Shown here: piece after piece, positions 8,259 through 18,508 of the stretch | Position numbering within the stretch: position 1 is the first letter of the stretch | Layout: the number at the start of each line of letters is the position of its first letter | DNA from: Mangrovimonas sp. YM274 | GTDB taxonomy: Bacteria; Bacteroidota; Bacteroidia; Flavobacteriales; Flavobacteriaceae | DNA length: 64,000 nucleotides | Direction of reading: 5' to 3' | NCBI RefSeq assembly: GCF_030908385.1 | Contig: NZ_CP133091.1 | Location: 3,591,501-3,655,500, forward strand | Translations under genes and position numbers: made by a program | Notes under the pieces: model-generated | Told to the model about the DNA's origin: nothing | Seen by the model: only the letters and a program-made list of their open reading frames with translations | Databases searched by the model: none

Positions 8259-9842
8259 TTATTCAAAATCGTAAGGTACTGGCGGCTCCAAAAGCGCTGG
8301 GTTATTCTCAATTTCATTGTTTGGATACGGGAACAACAAATCATCCATTGTTGCGGTATAAGTTTCCGACCAAACCGAAGGCGGGTCAGTGTCATTGTTA
8401 TATGTTCCTCTTTCGGTATTGCTTAAGAAATTCAAGGCGAAATCTGGCCCTCTTCTTACCACATCGTACCAAAATTCAGACTCATAAGCCAACTCAATAC
8501 GTCTTTCATTGAACACATCATCCAAAGTTGGATTTGGTTTATCTTCCAATCCTGCTCTGCGTCTCACTTTATTAAATGATGCAATTCCATCAGCCATTGA
8601 ACCACCTCCGCCTAAAGCGGCCTCAGCATGAATAAGCAACAACTCCCCATAACGTAAAATATAGGTATTGTTGGGATAACTTTGTTGGGCTCCACCTCCA
8701 TTGGTTTCAGCGTTTCCAACTACATATTTCTTCACTCCAGCATTGGTTCCTTGATGGCTGATATTTTCAGACACCGTATAACCTCCATTTAAATCTGGAT
8801 AATAGGCTTCTGGCGCCATTATGGTTGCATAATATCTCTCATCCAACTCAGTATCTTCATAAGCCTCTTGCAAGTCAATAGAAGGCCCCACAGCAGACCA
8901 CCCATCAGAGAACCCTGTTACACCGGCCGGAGCAAACAAAGATTGCACTCCGTTTCCTTCTGCATATACCCCAGTATTGGTCCATTGCAAAGCAATAATC
9001 GATTCTGGATTATTGTCATTGGCCGTTAAGAACAAATCGTAGTAGCTTCCTGTTGGATCTCCATCTTCAGCATCGCCTCCATAAAGTTTAAATTCACCGG
9101 AATTAATCACCTCACTCGCCAATTGATAGGCCATGGTATAGTTTTGCTCATACAAATACACCTTCGCCAATAGAGCTTTAGCAGATCCGCTAGAGACTTT
9201 AGCATTGGCATCATAATTAGAACCTCTTACTTTTTCATAACAATTGTCGATGGCAAACTCCAAATCTCTTTTGATAAACTCATACACATCAGATTCAGGA
9301 TTACGCGGAACTACAGGCTCCAAAACATATTCGTTATTATCAGCAATAATCGGAATAGATCCAAAAATTCTTACCAAATAAAAATAAGCGGCAGCCCTAA
9401 TTACGCGAGCTTCCCCTATAGCATTATTAACTACATCTACCGGAACATCTGCACCCACTTTTTCTGGCAAGGTGTTAATTACGGCATTACTTTGTGCCAC
9501 CACAGCATATAAAGACTCCCAAGCTTGGGTTAAAGTTCCATGCTCACCTGTAATGGCAAAATTCATAAAGTCCCCATTTCTAGGGTCCCAAGTACGTCCA
9601 TTCCCAGAACTGATCTCTCCAATACACCAAGACACATTGGTAACAAAATTGTACCAAGGCCTTGTATAAAGCGCATTGGTTGCTGCATTAACCTGCTCGG
9701 TAGTTTGATAAAATTCATCAACATTATATGAATCCTCCGGTGGCCTATCCAAGAAATCTCCCGTACAGGACGACAAGCCCAACACCACCGTTAATACGGC
9801 TATAAGTTTCATTTTAAATAGTCTGTTTATATATGTATTCAT
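8259..9842 (-). CDS. SusD/RagB-like glycan-binding outer-membrane lipoprotein
   Basis: 527 residues. Cysteine in GLSSCTGDFLDRPPED is the lipidation site, and the FLD-PPE start is a SusD signature. The rest matches the SusD/RagB helical TPR-like core (ARVIRAAAYFYLVRIFGSIP, EARV, NNTYILRYGELLLIHAEAA) and the C-terminal motif (VFNERRIELAYESEFWYDVVR). An in-frame ATG 10 codons downstream is an equally good start. It sits 11 bases after susC and acts as the lid of the TonB-dependent SusC channel, binding mannan oligosaccharides. The target glycan is inferred from the GH26/GH130/GH27 genes around it. Confidence 0.95.
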   Translation of the reverse strand: MNTYINRLFKMKLIAVLTVVLGLSSCTGDFLDRPPEDSYNVDEFYQTTEQVNAATNALYTRPWYNFVTNVSWCIGEISSGNGRTWDPRNGDFMNFAITGEHGTLTQAWESLYAVVAQSNAVINTLPEKVGADVPVDVVNNAIGEARVIRAAAYFYLVRIFGSIPIIADNNEYVLEPVVPRNPESDVYEFIKRDLEFAIDNCYEKVRGSNYDANAKVSSGSAKALLAKVYLYEQNYTMAYQLASEVINSGEFKLYGGDAEDGDPTGSYYDLFLTANDNNPESIIALQWTNTGVYAEGNGVQSLFAPAGVTGFSDGWSAVGPSIDLQEAYEDTELDERYYATIMAPEAYYPDLNGGYTVSENISHQGTNAGVKKYVVGNAETNGGGAQQSYPNNTYILRYGELLLIHAEAALGGGGSMADGIASFNKVRRRAGLEDKPNPTLDDVFNERRIELAYESEFWYDVVRRGPDFALNFLSNTERGTYNNDTDPPSVWSETYTATMDDLLFPYPNNEIENNPALLEPPVPYDFE

Positions 9843-9853
9843 AGCTGATGTTT

Positions 9854-12800
9854 TTAAAATTCTAAATTAAATCCTAGCGTAAAAATCCTTGGGGTAGGGT
9901 AACGTCCGTTGTCCACTCCCATAAGCAGCGCATTCTGGTTATACACCCCAACTTCCGGATCATATCCCGAATAGTTGGTGAAGGTGTAAAGGTTTTGGAT
10001 CATTCCATAACATCTCAATCGGCTAATACCTACAGATCTTGTTACATCATGTGGCAAAGTATATCCAAGGGTTACGTTTTGAATTCTCAAATACGATCCA
10101 TCTTCGATATAACGGTCTGAAATATTAATATTTGGGGTATCATTTCTTGCCAATCTCGGAGAATTAGCATTTGGATTATCCATAGACCAATAATCTAAAA
10201 CGGAAGGTGCTTGATTAGTATATGTAGCATTTCCTGCCGTAAGTTGTCTTGCCACTGCATTAAACACATCATTTCCATAAGATCCTTGCATGAAAATGGA
10301 AAGGTCTAAGTTTTTATAGTTGAAAGAATTTTGGAATCCAAATGTAAAGTCTGGATGTGGGTTACCAATTACGGTTCTATCATTAGTATCAATCACACCA
10401 TCACCATTTACATCCTTAAACTTCAAATCCCCTAACCAAGTAGCAGAAAATAAAGCATCTTCAAAAGGACGCCCAAATTGTATAGGAGCACCTTCCATGT
10501 CCTCTACTGTTCTAAACATACCTTCAACCTCGTAACCGTAAAACATCCCAATTGGTTCACCTACCTCGGTAATGGTTATAATTTGATTGGAAGTATTCAT
10601 GGTAACCGTACCATAAATAGTCAAATCCCCCAGTAGTTCGTTGACTCTGTTCTCATACTTCGAAAACGTTAAAGCAGAATTATATGAAAAATCACCGCTC
10701 CCAATGGTTTTATACGTTAAGGTAACATCAACCCCTTTATTTTGCATTTCCCCCAGATTTACCCAAGGAGCTCCAATAGCCCCTGGTGAATTACCACCGG
10801 TAATAAAATCTGTAACCGCCAATTGATACAAAAAGTCTTTTGATACTTTGTTGTACACTTCAACCGTTGCCCCAAAACGAGAATCAAACAAAGAGAAGTC
10901 CAAACCAAAGTTGGTTTGTTGCGAAGATTCCCATTTTAAATCTTCATTAGCAAAATTGGCGAATTCAAAACCTGTTCCCACACCCGTAGATATAGTATTC
11001 AATCTTGCGCCATAAGCAAAGTTTGGAATGGCCTGATTACCTACCTCTCCATAACCACCATATAACTTGATATTCTGTACGGCATCAAAATCACTCATAA
11101 AGCTTTCATTAGACAATCTCCAAGACCCAGAAATAGACGGGAAATACCCCCATTTTTTACCATCGGCAAATTTTGAAGACCCATCCGCCCTTAAAGAAGC
11201 GGTAATATTATAACGGCTATCGAAGGAATAAATCACCCTTCCAAAGAAAGAGGACAATGCCGCGCTACCTTTGTATTGCTCGTTATTATCGTTAGCATCA
11301 CCGGTACCCAAAATTGGTACATCATTGCTCACAAAATCCCCATCGCTTCCAATAACACCTTCCCAACTGGACTCTTGAGCCTCCTGCCCTAAAAGCACTG
11401 TTAAATCATGTTTATCATTGAAACGATCATTATAGGTAACTAAGTTTTTAACAATCCAAAAATCGTTATTCTCTCTTCTTACATTCAGCGAACTCTCCCC
11501 TCCAGTAATTTCGCCATAAGTAAAAGTAGGCTGAAATCTGTCACTTAAATTGAAACCAAAGTCCCCTCCAAACTCAGCCCTATAGGTAATTTTATTTCCC
11601 AATTGAACTTCGGCAAACATATTTCCAAAAAGACGGTTACGAGTCAAGGTATTTTTAAGGCTTAAGGCCTTAGCTATTGGGTTTTCATTTTTAAAGTCAT
11701 CATCTTCATCTGGACCAGCAAAAGATCCATCCGGATTATAAACCGCGGTAGCTGGGTTGTTCAATAAAGATAAGAAAACAATACCGTTTGTCGCATTATT
11801 CAATGTTAATTGATCTTTAGTCCTACTAGCTGTTAGATTAGCCCCAACCGTAATTTTATCGGTAACGTTCGCCGAAATATTAGACCTGATATTGATTCTG
11901 TCAAACCCAGAACCTATTACGGTTCCTTCTTGATCCAAAAACCCTGCAGATATGAAGTAATTCATATTGTCGTTTCCTCCTGAGAAAGACAGTTCATGAC
12001 TTTGCATCAAGGCATCATCAAAAATGGCGCTTTGCCAATTAGTACCTTCACCCAACAAACTTGGATTCGCAAACTCCGGCTGAAGATTCAAACCATATAT
12101 AGTCCCTATTTCATTTTGCAATCTTGCATATTGCTGCAAGTTCATGACATCAATAAAGTTGGTAGGACGTTGGATAGCCATAAATGTATTATACTTAAGC
12201 GATCCCTTTTTATTTTTACCACTTTTAGTGGTAATGATTACTACCCCATTAGCCCCTCTGGAACCATAGATAGCTGTAGCAGAAGCATCCTTTAAAACGT
12301 TCAACGTTTCAATATCATTTGGATTAAGCGCCGCCAAGGGACTTACGTCTGTAGCCCCATCCCCTTGACCTATATTATTATCAGCTATGGACCGTCCACT
12401 GGTTGCAATATTGTTGGTATCACCAGAAATAGGCACTCCATCTATTATATACAATGGCTCCCCCGACCCTGAAATGGTATTTACCCCACGAATCCTTACA
12501 GACACTGCACTACCAGGCTGTCCAGAGTTAAGCGTAACGTTTACCCCTGAAGCACGCCCCTGAATCAATTGATCCACACTTACCTGAGGCATGTTTTGAA
12601 TTGCTTCCGTGTCTACAGTTGCTACAGAACCACTCAAGTCTTCCTTTAACTGCGATCCATAACCAATCACAACAACCTCTTCAAGACTCTCTAAATTTTC
12701 TTTTAAAACTACGTTCACAGCAGTCCGTCCCGACACAGGCACTTCTTGGGTAACAAAGCCCACATAACTAAATACTAATGTTGCATTTTGCTTGACATTA

Positions 12801-13012
12801 ATTACATAGTTGCCATCAAAATCTGTAACAGCTCCGTTGGTTGTACCCTTTTCTAAAATGTTCACGCCCGGGAGGGCCATCCCATTTTCATCGCTGACCG
12901 TTCCTGTCACCTGTGACTGCGCAAAGGCAAATTGTCCAGCTAGAAAAAAGAACAAAAAGGCGTAACAATATTTTGTACACCTATAAATGTTTTTCAGATT
13001 AAATTTTCGCAT
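9854..13012 (-). CDS. SusC/RagA-like TonB-dependent glycan transporter
   Basis: 1052 residues. Signal peptide ends near QFAFAQS. A carboxypeptidase-D-like domain follows (TGTVSDENGMALPGVNI ... DFDGNYVI, about 34-110), then a plug domain with LEEVVVIGYGSQ and the SusC/RagA signature DIETLNVLKDASATAIYGSR (about 235-255). A 22-strand-type barrel ends in an aromatic residue (TLGFNLEF), as needed for outer-membrane insertion. It is the first gene of the minus-strand unit susC-susD-SGBP-SGBP-GH27-LacI and is the energised importer of mannan oligosaccharides. Its energy would come from ExbB/ExbD proteins such as those at 56061-58418. Confidence 0.96.
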   Translation of the reverse strand: MRKFNLKNIYRCTKYCYAFLFFFLAGQFAFAQSQVTGTVSDENGMALPGVNILEKGTTNGAVTDFDGNYVINVKQNATLVFSYVGFVTQEVPVSGRTAVNVVLKENLESLEEVVVIGYGSQLKEDLSGSVATVDTEAIQNMPQVSVDQLIQGRASGVNVTLNSGQPGSAVSVRIRGVNTISGSGEPLYIIDGVPISGDTNNIATSGRSIADNNIGQGDGATDVSPLAALNPNDIETLNVLKDASATAIYGSRGANGVVIITTKSGKNKKGSLKYNTFMAIQRPTNFIDVMNLQQYARLQNEIGTIYGLNLQPEFANPSLLGEGTNWQSAIFDDALMQSHELSFSGGNDNMNYFISAGFLDQEGTVIGSGFDRINIRSNISANVTDKITVGANLTASRTKDQLTLNNATNGIVFLSLLNNPATAVYNPDGSFAGPDEDDDFKNENPIAKALSLKNTLTRNRLFGNMFAEVQLGNKITYRAEFGGDFGFNLSDRFQPTFTYGEITGGESSLNVRRENNDFWIVKNLVTYNDRFNDKHDLTVLLGQEAQESSWEGVIGSDGDFVSNDVPILGTGDANDNNEQYKGSAALSSFFGRVIYSFDSRYNITASLRADGSSKFADGKKWGYFPSISGSWRLSNESFMSDFDAVQNIKLYGGYGEVGNQAIPNFAYGARLNTISTGVGTGFEFANFANEDLKWESSQQTNFGLDFSLFDSRFGATVEVYNKVSKDFLYQLAVTDFITGGNSPGAIGAPWVNLGEMQNKGVDVTLTYKTIGSGDFSYNSALTFSKYENRVNELLGDLTIYGTVTMNTSNQIITITEVGEPIGMFYGYEVEGMFRTVEDMEGAPIQFGRPFEDALFSATWLGDLKFKDVNGDGVIDTNDRTVIGNPHPDFTFGFQNSFNYKNLDLSIFMQGSYGNDVFNAVARQLTAGNATYTNQAPSVLDYWSMDNPNANSPRLARNDTPNINISDRYIEDGSYLRIQNVTLGYTLPHDVTRSVGISRLRCYGMIQNLYTFTNYSGYDPEVGVYNQNALLMGVDNGRYPTPRIFTLGFNLEF

Positions 13013-13309
13013 GTTGTTAAAGTGTTAGTACAGTATATTTAAGTAATTTTGATTTTAACTGCCTTATAATTGATATTAATACAATTAATTAATACCTTTT
13101 TTGCTATATCCAAATTTAAAGCAAATGTTAAGCTACTGTTAATATTATTTTGTCATTTACCTGTATAATATTTCACTTACAGCTAAAATAAATAAGCCGA
13201 AACACTCCAAAAGCACACAAAATACTCTCCCACAAAAGCTTACACTTCACTTTAAATTCAAAAAATCAAATACACTTAATACTGCACCACACTAAACACC
13301 AACCAACGC
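13013..13309 (-). promoter_or_regulatory. Control region upstream of susC of the mannan locus
   Basis: A 297-base gap between the AraC gene and susC. On the minus strand an exact flavobacterial -7 box TAAATTTG lies at 13111-13118, about 98 bases before the susC ATG. No clear TTG was found at the -33 position. The part from about 13190 to 13305 is very poor in C on the minus strand. No gene or clear terminator was seen. Confidence 0.4.
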
Positions 13310-14188
13310 TTAGAGGATTCTTTTGATGCCAGAAAATTCGTTCTTATACTGAGTAGGCGTACAATTTTTAAGTTTTTTAAATACTCTATTGAAATTAGCA
13401 ATGTTGTTAAACCCGGAATTAAATGCGATTTCGGAAATACTCATATCCTTCTCCAAAAGCCACATCGAGGCATAACCAATCCTAACATCATTCACATAAT
13501 CTACAAAGGTTTTTCCAGTTCTCTTTTTCATAAAACGGTTAAAGGACACATTGCTCATATTCACCAATTCTGCTACTTCAGAAAGAGATATTTTCTTTTC
13601 AAAATTGTCCTGCACAAACTCATACACAATTTTAATTTTATCACTATTCTCAAAATTGTCCCGATTCACAGTATAAGTAGACAAAAGCCTTTGATTTCTG
13701 GAGTTGGCGAGGTCGTGAAGAATAGATACCAACTCCAAAAAATAGTCCATCCCATCCAATTTGGACACCTGCCCCAGACGCTCCCCAATTTCGGCAGCCG
13801 TCTTTTTGGAAAACAGGATTCCATGAATGGATCTTTCAAACATATCCTTAATGGACTTCATTATTTTTCTGGACAACAACTCCTTGTTCAAAAGGTTTTC
13901 ATGAAACTGAATGGTCACCTCATGAATGGCTTCACTTTTACAATCATGAGTCAACCAACCGTGATGCAGATTGGGCCCAACCAGCACCAACTCCACATCA
14001 TCAATCACCTCTACACTATCCCCAACAACACGTTTCACCCCCTCACCATTGCTGATAAAGTTGAGCTCGTATTCTGGATGGAAGTGAATAGGAAAATCAA
14101 AATCATTCTTAATTCTGTCAAACACTAAGAAGCTATCTTCTGGAGATAAGGGCGTAATCTCGCGATGCACCTTTTTGAGTATGTCCAT
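13310..14188 (-). CDS. AraC-family transcriptional regulator with cupin-type sensor
   Basis: 292 residues. The N-terminal half is a cupin-like sugar-sensing fold (FPIHFHPEYELNFISNG, about 32-48; LHHGWLTHD, about 76-84). The C-terminal ~100 residues carry the two AraC helix-turn-helix units (ISLSEVAELVNMSNVSFNRF and MSISEIAFNSGFNNIANFNR), ending PTQYKNEF. It is transcribed away from the GH26 operon and toward susC, a position that fits an activator of both arms of the mannan locus. The domains are clear; the target promoters and inducer are inferred. Unlike many large Bacteroides glycan loci, no hybrid two-component sensor is present here. Confidence 0.93.
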   Translation of the reverse strand: MDILKKVHREITPLSPEDSFLVFDRIKNDFDFPIHFHPEYELNFISNGEGVKRVVGDSVEVIDDVELVLVGPNLHHGWLTHDCKSEAIHEVTIQFHENLLNKELLSRKIMKSIKDMFERSIHGILFSKKTAAEIGERLGQVSKLDGMDYFLELVSILHDLANSRNQRLLSTYTVNRDNFENSDKIKIVYEFVQDNFEKKISLSEVAELVNMSNVSFNRFMKKRTGKTFVDYVNDVRIGYASMWLLEKDMSISEIAFNSGFNNIANFNRVFKKLKNCTPTQYKNEFSGIKRIL

Positions 14189-14346
14189 TTAATTTGCAAT
14201 TATATTGTAACATATTGATAAAATAATATCATGAATATGTTAGCTGTATGTTTAATTTTGAATACTGTAATTTTTACTTAACAAAAATAAATATTTTACA
14301 ATTATACCGCATAAAAATATCAAATAACTAAATCAACTCATAAAAA
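14189..14346. promoter_or_regulatory. Divergent promoter region between AraC gene and GH26 operon
   Basis: A 158-base AT-rich gap with a plus-strand -7-type box TAATTTTG at 14253-14260. No good -33 TTG at the expected distance was seen. It is the likely site of AraC action on the catabolic operon. Confidence 0.35.
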
Positions 14347-15477
14347 ATGCAGATTATCATTAATAAAAATGCATTCATAGAGAAATTTGCAATTCTATTT
14401 TTAGCTCTCAACTTCGCTTGTGCGCAAGCCCAACACAACGAAGTTCCAGAATTGCAACTTTCTGACAAAAAAGTATCAAATAGTGTAAAAAATCTTTATT
14501 ATAAATTGAAAACCATTTCAAAAAATGGCTTTGCAATAGGACACCAAGATGCTACTTCATATGGCATTGGTTGGAATTACGAACACAATACAGCACCAGT
14601 TAAAAGTGACGTCTATGAGGTCTGCGGAGATTACCCCGCTGTTTATGGTTTTGACATAGGCCATCTTGAACTCGGCAACGACAGAAACCTTGACGCTGTT
14701 CCTTTTCAATCGATGAGAGACCTTATCATAGACGCCTACAAAAAAGGAGGCATCATTACAATTAGCTGGCATTTGGACAATCCCACTTCTGGAGGGAATT
14801 CATGGGATAAAACACCTGCCGTTAAAGACATTATTAAAGGAGGTAAACATAGGGACACCTATGAACTTTGGGTGTCAAGGGTAGCCGATTTCATGAAATC
14901 ACTTAAGACTGAAACCGAAATAGTCCCTATTATTTTTAGACCGTTCCACGAAATGAACGGCTCTTGGTTTTGGTGGGGAGAAGGGAACTGTAGCCCTGAA
15001 GATTATAAAACGCTTTGGATAGAAACTCTAGAACTTTTAAGAGACAAGCACGAAGTTCATAACCTGCTTTACGCCTATTCCCCAAACAAACTCAACCCTA
15101 CAGACGATTACCTTAAATACTACCCTGGCGACGATTATGTGGACATATTGGGAATTGACATTTACGACTTTAAAAATTCGGAAGACTATATAAAATCAGT
15201 TGTGAATGATTTAAAAATCGTAAAAGATATTGCCAGCCAAAAAAGAAAAATCTATGCTTTTACGGAAACTGGTTTAGAAACCTTATCCACCCCAAATTGG
15301 TTTACCGAAGTATTGTACCCTGCTATAGAAAATTCAGGAATTGCCTGGGTATTGTTTTGGAGGAACGCCCGAACCGACCATCATTATATGCCCTACAAGG
15401 GCCACCCTAGCGAAAATGACTTTAAAACCTTTAAAGCCCTCCCCAAAACTTTATTTTTGCAGGACATAAAAAACTAA
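14347..15477 (+). CDS. GH26 endo-beta-1,4-mannanase
   Basis: 376 residues. The N-terminus is hydrophobic (FAILFLALNFACAQAQ) and could be either a signal peptide or a poor lipobox. GH26 marks: GHQDATSYG (65-73), ITISWHLDNP (137-146), the acid/base glutamate in FRPFHEMNGSWFWWG (E202) and the nucleophile in AFTETG (E307). The enzyme cuts beta-1,4-mannan, and GH26 members in this gene setting often release mannobiose. It is the first gene of a tight operon (3 bases before the symporter, then GH130 and the epimerase), the same set of functions described for the Bacteroides fragilis mannobiose pathway. Confidence 0.93.
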   Translation: MQIIINKNAFIEKFAILFLALNFACAQAQHNEVPELQLSDKKVSNSVKNLYYKLKTISKNGFAIGHQDATSYGIGWNYEHNTAPVKSDVYEVCGDYPAVYGFDIGHLELGNDRNLDAVPFQSMRDLIIDAYKKGGIITISWHLDNPTSGGNSWDKTPAVKDIIKGGKHRDTYELWVSRVADFMKSLKTETEIVPIIFRPFHEMNGSWFWWGEGNCSPEDYKTLWIETLELLRDKHEVHNLLYAYSPNKLNPTDDYLKYYPGDDYVDILGIDIYDFKNSEDYIKSVVNDLKIVKDIASQKRKIYAFTETGLETLSTPNWFTEVLYPAIENSGIAWVLFWRNARTDHHYMPYKGHPSENDFKTFKALPKTLFLQDIKN

Positions 15478-15480
15478 CTT

Positions 15481-17319
15481 ATGAAATTATTGCACACCGT
15501 TGATATTATTATCATCCTATTGTATTTGGCCACCATTGTATTTATTGGGCTTTACCTTAGAAAAAGAGCACAAAAAAGTAAAGACGATTATTTATTGGGA
15601 GGAAAATCCATTCCATGGTACATGCTGGGCCTATCCAATGCCTCAGGAATGTTCGACATTTCAGGAACTATTTGGCTGGTAACCCTCATGTTTGTGTACG
15701 GAATTAAAAGTGCGTGGATTCCTTGGCTATGGCCCGTGTTCAACCAAATATTCTTGATGGTCTATCTTTCCAAATGGCTCAGACGATCCAATGCCACAAC
15801 CGGTGCGGAATGGATTGGGACGCGCTTTGGATTCAAAAAAGGCGCAAAACTTTCTCATATAATTGTCGTGATTTTTGCCCTGATCATGTGTTTAGGCTAT
15901 CTAGCCTATGGCTTTATAGGCCTAGGAAAATTCATCGAAATTTTCATTCCATGGGAAATGGTCAGCAACTATGTGCCATTTAATGTCACCCCAGAATACG
16001 TACCACATTTCTACGGAACCATCTTCACCCTGTTCGCCGTATTCTATTCCCTATTGGGAGGAATGTCCGGAATTGTTTGGGCCGATGTGGTGCAATTTGC
16101 CATCATGACCATTGCCGCTTTAGTTATTGGATATCTAGGATTCCACGCTGTAGGCACCCAAGGACTCACAGTTCCAGAAGGATGGGACAGCCCGTTCTTT
16201 GGTTGGGAACTTAATTTAGACTGGAGTAATATCATCCCAGAAGTTAACCAAAAAATCAAGGAAGACGGTTTCGGGCTCTTTACTATTTTCTTTATGATGA
16301 TGGTCTTCAAAGGTGTGCTAGTGAGTGTTGCTGGGCCTGCCCCAACCTACGACATGCAAAAAATTCTTTCCACAAAATCACCTGCCGAAGCTTCTAAAAT
16401 GAGTGGATTTGTATCGGTTATTTTAATGCCAATCCGTTATTTAATGATCGCTGGGTTTGCCGCTTTAGCCTTGATCTACTACGAAAAACTAAACTTGGAA
16501 AATGCCGCTGGAAACATCGACTTTGAATTGATCCTTCCAACAGCTATCATGCAATTTGTTCCAGTAGGACTTCTTGGATTACTATTGGCCGGGCTGATCG
16601 CTGCTTTCATGTCCACTTTCGCAGGCACTTTAAATGCTGCTCAAGCCTACCTGGTAAATGACATCTACCTAAAATACAAGGCGCCAAACGCCAGTGCTAA
16701 CCAAATCAAGAACATGAACTACCTAACAGGTATAGTGGTTGTCCTAATCAGTATTGTTTTAGGCTTCTTCGCTAAAGATGTCAACTCGGTACTGCAATGG
16801 ATTGTTTCCGTGCTTTACGGAAGTTATGTTGGTGCCAACATCCTAAAATGGCACTGGTGGCGCTTTAACGGAGAAGGCTTTTTCTGGGGAATGGCTGCAG
16901 GTTTGCTATCGGCCGCCATCATTCCTGAACTGTTCCCTAATGTTTTAGGCCTTTACCTATTCCCAATCCTATTAATCATTTCTTTGATAGGTTGCGTTAT
17001 AGGTACCTACACCGCACCTCCAACCGACGAGGAGGTATTAAAAACTTTTTACAAAAACGTGCGTCCTTGGGGATTCTGGAAACCAATTCACGATAAACTG
17101 GAAGCAGAAACTCCTGGATTCAAAAAAAATACAGACTTTGGAAGAGACATGTTCAATGTGCTTATTGGCACCATTGCCCAAACGGTTTTGGTAATCCTTC
17201 CAATGTACCTCATTTTCAGACAGACATTACCAATATACATTTCAATAGCCATTTTAATTGTTTGTGTGTTCCTATTGAAAAAATATTGGTGGAATAATTT
17301 AGAAGAAAAATTAGACTAA
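15481..17319 (+). CDS. Sodium/solute symporter (SSS family), probable mannobiose importer
   Basis: 612 residues with about 14 predicted membrane helices. SSS-family features include the N-terminal helix, a conserved GG region (DDYLLGGKSIPWYMLGLSNA, about 35-54), FYSLLGGMSGIVWADVVQF (about 188-206) and LLAGLIAAFMSTFAGTLNAA (about 363-382). A long C-terminal part continues past the core helices. It lies 3 bases after the mannanase and 1 base before GH130, so it is translated with the cytoplasmic mannobiose pathway. Import of mannobiose is inferred from this position. Confidence 0.9.
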   Translation: MKLLHTVDIIIILLYLATIVFIGLYLRKRAQKSKDDYLLGGKSIPWYMLGLSNASGMFDISGTIWLVTLMFVYGIKSAWIPWLWPVFNQIFLMVYLSKWLRRSNATTGAEWIGTRFGFKKGAKLSHIIVVIFALIMCLGYLAYGFIGLGKFIEIFIPWEMVSNYVPFNVTPEYVPHFYGTIFTLFAVFYSLLGGMSGIVWADVVQFAIMTIAALVIGYLGFHAVGTQGLTVPEGWDSPFFGWELNLDWSNIIPEVNQKIKEDGFGLFTIFFMMMVFKGVLVSVAGPAPTYDMQKILSTKSPAEASKMSGFVSVILMPIRYLMIAGFAALALIYYEKLNLENAAGNIDFELILPTAIMQFVPVGLLGLLLAGLIAAFMSTFAGTLNAAQAYLVNDIYLKYKAPNASANQIKNMNYLTGIVVVLISIVLGFFAKDVNSVLQWIVSVLYGSYVGANILKWHWWRFNGEGFFWGMAAGLLSAAIIPELFPNVLGLYLFPILLIISLIGCVIGTYTAPPTDEEVLKTFYKNVRPWGFWKPIHDKLEAETPGFKKNTDFGRDMFNVLIGTIAQTVLVILPMYLIFRQTLPIYISIAILIVCVFLLKKYWWNNLEEKLD

Positions 17320-17320
17320 G

Positions 17321-18508
17321 ATGATGCAAAACGATGTTTACCCTGTTGGCTCCAAACTTCAAAAAGTTAAGGAAGAATTTGACGCATTGATCGCTCAAAA
17401 AAACGAGCCAATTTTCAGCCATAACGGTATATATAATCGCTATAAAAATCCCATTGTAACAGCTGCCCATGTGCCGTTACATTGGCGATTCGACTTAAAC
17501 GAAACTACCAATCCAAATGCTTTGGAACGCATTGGCTTTAATGCCACTTTTAATGCAGGCGCCATCAAATGGAAGGACAAATACGTGTTATGTGTAAGGG
17601 TTGAAGGAAATGACAGAAAGTCCTTTTTTGCCATGGCTGAAAGCGCTAACGGGATTGATAACTTTCAGTTTTGGGACCGACCTTGCGTGATTCCTCAAAT
17701 TGAAGGCAATCCAGACACCAATGTTTACGACATGCGCTTGACCCAACATGAGGACGGCTGGATCTACGGCATCTTTTGCACCGAACGCAAAGACTCCGAC
17801 GCTCCTGCTGGAGATACAAGTGCAGCGGTAGCCAATGCAGGAATTGTCCGCACCAAAGATTTAATGACTTGGGAACGCCTTCCTGACCTTATTTCCAATA
17901 CAGGACAACAGCGCAATGTGGTAATGCACCCAGAATTTGTAAATGACAAATACGCACTTTACACCAGACCTCAGGACGGTTTCATCAGTGTTGGAAGCGG
18001 CGGAGGCATTGGCCTTGGTTTCATTGATGACATGAACAACCCCGTGGTAGAAAATGAAACCATCATCAATAATAAAGAATACCATACCGTTTACGAATTG
18101 AAAAATGGTTTGGGGCCAGCCCCAATCAAAACCGATAAAGGATGGCTACACTTGGCTCATGGTGTTCGTAACACTGCAGCTGGACTGCGTTATACCTTGT
18201 ACATGTTCATGACAGATTTGAATGATATTTCCAAGGTAACGCATCAACCCGCGGGTCATTTTATGGGACCTATCGGCAACGAGCGAGTAGGAGACGTTTC
18301 CAACGTTTTGTTTGTAAACGGCTGGATTGAAGATGCGGATGGAACGGTTTATATCTACTATGCCTCTTCAGATACCAGAATGCATGTTGCCACTTCTACC
18401 GTTGACAAATTGGTCGATTATGTCACCAACACTCCCGAAGACACCTTTATTTCGGCAGGATCGGTGCAAAACATCATTGACCTCATCAATAAAAATAAGG
18501 CATTATAA
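17321..18508 (+). CDS. GH130 4-O-beta-D-mannosyl-D-glucose phosphorylase
   Basis: 395 residues, close to the ~390 of characterised GH130_1 enzymes. No signal peptide, so cytoplasmic. The five-bladed propeller family is recognised from FNATFNAGAIKWKDKYVL (73-90), RVEGNDRKSFFAMAES (93-108), the presumed general acid in YDMRLTQ (D137) and MHPEFVNDKYALYTRP. It phosphorolyses mannosyl-beta-1,4-glucose to alpha-mannose-1-phosphate and glucose. Its stop overlaps the start of the epimerase that would make its substrate, a strong functional pairing. Two ATGs are adjacent at the start, and either may be used. Confidence 0.94.
   Translation: MMQNDVYPVGSKLQKVKEEFDALIAQKNEPIFSHNGIYNRYKNPIVTAAHVPLHWRFDLNETTNPNALERIGFNATFNAGAIKWKDKYVLCVRVEGNDRKSFFAMAESANGIDNFQFWDRPCVIPQIEGNPDTNVYDMRLTQHEDGWIYGIFCTERKDSDAPAGDTSAAVANAGIVRTKDLMTWERLPDLISNTGQQRNVVMHPEFVNDKYALYTRPQDGFISVGSGGGIGLGFIDDMNNPVVENETIINNKEYHTVYELKNGLGPAPIKTDKGWLHLAHGVRNTAAGLRYTLYMFMTDLNDISKVTHQPAGHFMGPIGNERVGDVSNVLFVNGWIEDADGTVYIYYASSDTRMHVATSTVDKLVDYVTNTPEDTFISAGSVQNIIDLINKNKAL

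Noticed and set aside
8249-8395. N-terminal extension of the SusE-position protein into susD
   Set aside because: It overlaps the end of susD and removes the lipoprotein signal from the N-terminus.
13691-14128. 145-codon plus-strand frame opposite the AraC gene
   Set aside because: It is antisense to a clear AraC-family protein, has no domain, signal peptide or promoter, and its composition is that of a shadow frame.
15994-16003. Other TACGTA hexamers (for example near 15995, 21132, 48935, 51845) as extra operator copies
   Set aside because: These are isolated hexamers inside coding regions without the full 20-bp symmetry or the downstream box, as expected by chance.
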